Source: Singulisphaera sp. GP187 (GTDB lineage: Bacteria > Planctomycetota > Planctomycetia > Isosphaerales > Isosphaeraceae). From it: a stretch of DNA of 64,000 nt. Location: the NCBI RefSeq assembly GCF_900129635.1, contig NZ_FSRB01000001.1, positions 4,689,501 through 4,753,500 on the forward strand, given 5' to 3'. Made by a program: the position numbers and the translations under genes. The notes beneath the pieces are model-generated. The model was not told where the DNA came from, did not search any database, and worked only from the letters and a program-made list of their open reading frames with translations. Below, piece after piece: positions 63,664-64,000 of the stretch (positions within the stretch are counted from its first letter, which is position 1; each line of letters begins with the position of its first letter).

Positions 63664-64000
63664 ATGGCGACTGTAACCTCACCGCGATCCGATGTTGTGC
63701 CGGCACCTTCGATCGCTGACGATACCCTCTATGAAGTGGTCGACGGGCAGGTTGTGGAGAAAGCCACGATGGGCGCATATGAAGGGGAGCTTGCCTCGCG
63801 GCTTGTGGCTTATCTCCTCACCTTCGCCGAGACTCATAAGCTAGGCAAGGTCGTCGGCGAGGTCCTCTTCCTGATCGATCGCGTCCGAAATCTCCAACGT
63901 CGTCCCGATGTGGCATTCGTCTCGGACGCCCGCTGGCCCTACAATCGCAGCGCCCCCCAGACGGCCGCCTGGGACGTCGTCCCCGACCTCGCGATTGAGG
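63664..64000 (+). CDS. Uma2-family (DUF820) putative endonuclease 2 (cut by window end)
   Basis: 112 codons present. It is a close paralogue of the gene 58 bases upstream: the same MATVT start, DDTLYEVVDGQVVEKATMGA, QRRPDVAFVSDARWPYNRSA and a PDLAIE end at the window edge. GAGGAGGG lies upstream of the ATG. Long stretches are identical at DNA level, for example across the strand around the first catalytic Asp, showing recent tandem duplication or gene conversion. Confidence 0.88.
   Translation, partial: MATVTSPRSDVVPAPSIADDTLYEVVDGQVVEKATMGAYEGELASRLVAYLLTFAETHKLGKVVGEVLFLIDRVRNLQRRPDVAFVSDARWPYNRSAPQTAAWDVVPDLAIE

Overview
The window looks like a piece of a high-GC planctomycete chromosome, most likely from the Isosphaeraceae or a close relative. 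Several protein types point this way: two DUF1559 prepilin-like proteins with the GFTLIELLVV N-terminus, two DUF1501 proteins, a DUF1800 protein, a large cytochrome/DUF1549/DUF1553 (PSD1) protein, LEPR-XLL-like N-termini, a TadG/vWA protein, HEAT-repeat proteins and Uma2 nucleases. No rRNA, tRNA or CRISPR array was recognised. The naming of the group rests on family content, not on any marker comparison.

Layout. 1-5 kb: the 5' part of an ABC-transporter ATPase gene, a TadG-like vWA protein and a DUF1501 gene broken by a one-base frameshift in a C7 run. 5-20.7 kb: a minus-strand metal/magnesium block. In transcription order it holds an NtrC-type response regulator, a histidine kinase, an Mg2+ P-type ATPase (with a Tyr in place of the second Asp of GDGxND), an inserted IS110 element on the opposite strand, MgtC, an RND pump, its membrane-fusion protein, a TolC-family protein and a small LEPR-XLL-like protein. 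21-22.4 kb: an IS4-family element. 22.7-30.2 kb: two near-identical serine-hydrolase genes in direct orientation. They flank a plus-strand cassette of three RibD-C/dihydrofolate-reductase-like proteins, a VOC protein, a YjbR protein and a HEAT protein, followed by a truncated deaminase.

30-40 kb: a secreted Gly/Tyr-rich protein, the PSD1 protein, a DUF1559 protein, a LEPR-XLL-like surface protein and an exported Lys/Glu/Ala/Pro-repeat protein. 40-42 kb: a DacZ-like diadenylate cyclase with altered motifs and a HicAB toxin-antitoxin pair with a readable promoter/operator. 42-50.6 kb: a tightly coupled operon of a 1,896-residue HEAT protein, DUF1800 and DUF1501. 50.6-54.2 kb: a methyltransferase, a beta-helix protein and a frameshifted alpha/beta hydrolase. 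54.7-57.2 kb: enolase and a second DUF1559 protein. 57.5-62.8 kb: a receiver-HATPase protein divergent from an ExbB-ExbD-ExbD-like set, then a metallophosphatase. 63-64 kb: tandem Uma2 genes, the second cut by the window end.

The parts most worth a second look are the decaying Mg/metal operon (catalytic-residue change plus IS110 inside a palindromic repeat), the ExbD-like protein with a GYF_2-like head and acidic linker behind a TTGAT microsatellite, the HEAT/DUF1800/DUF1501 operon, the diadenylate cyclase with DGG/RHW in place of DGA/RHR, and the hydrolase-flanked RibD-C cassette. Several genes are broken by single bases in G/C runs, so base-calling error must be excluded before biology is inferred from them.
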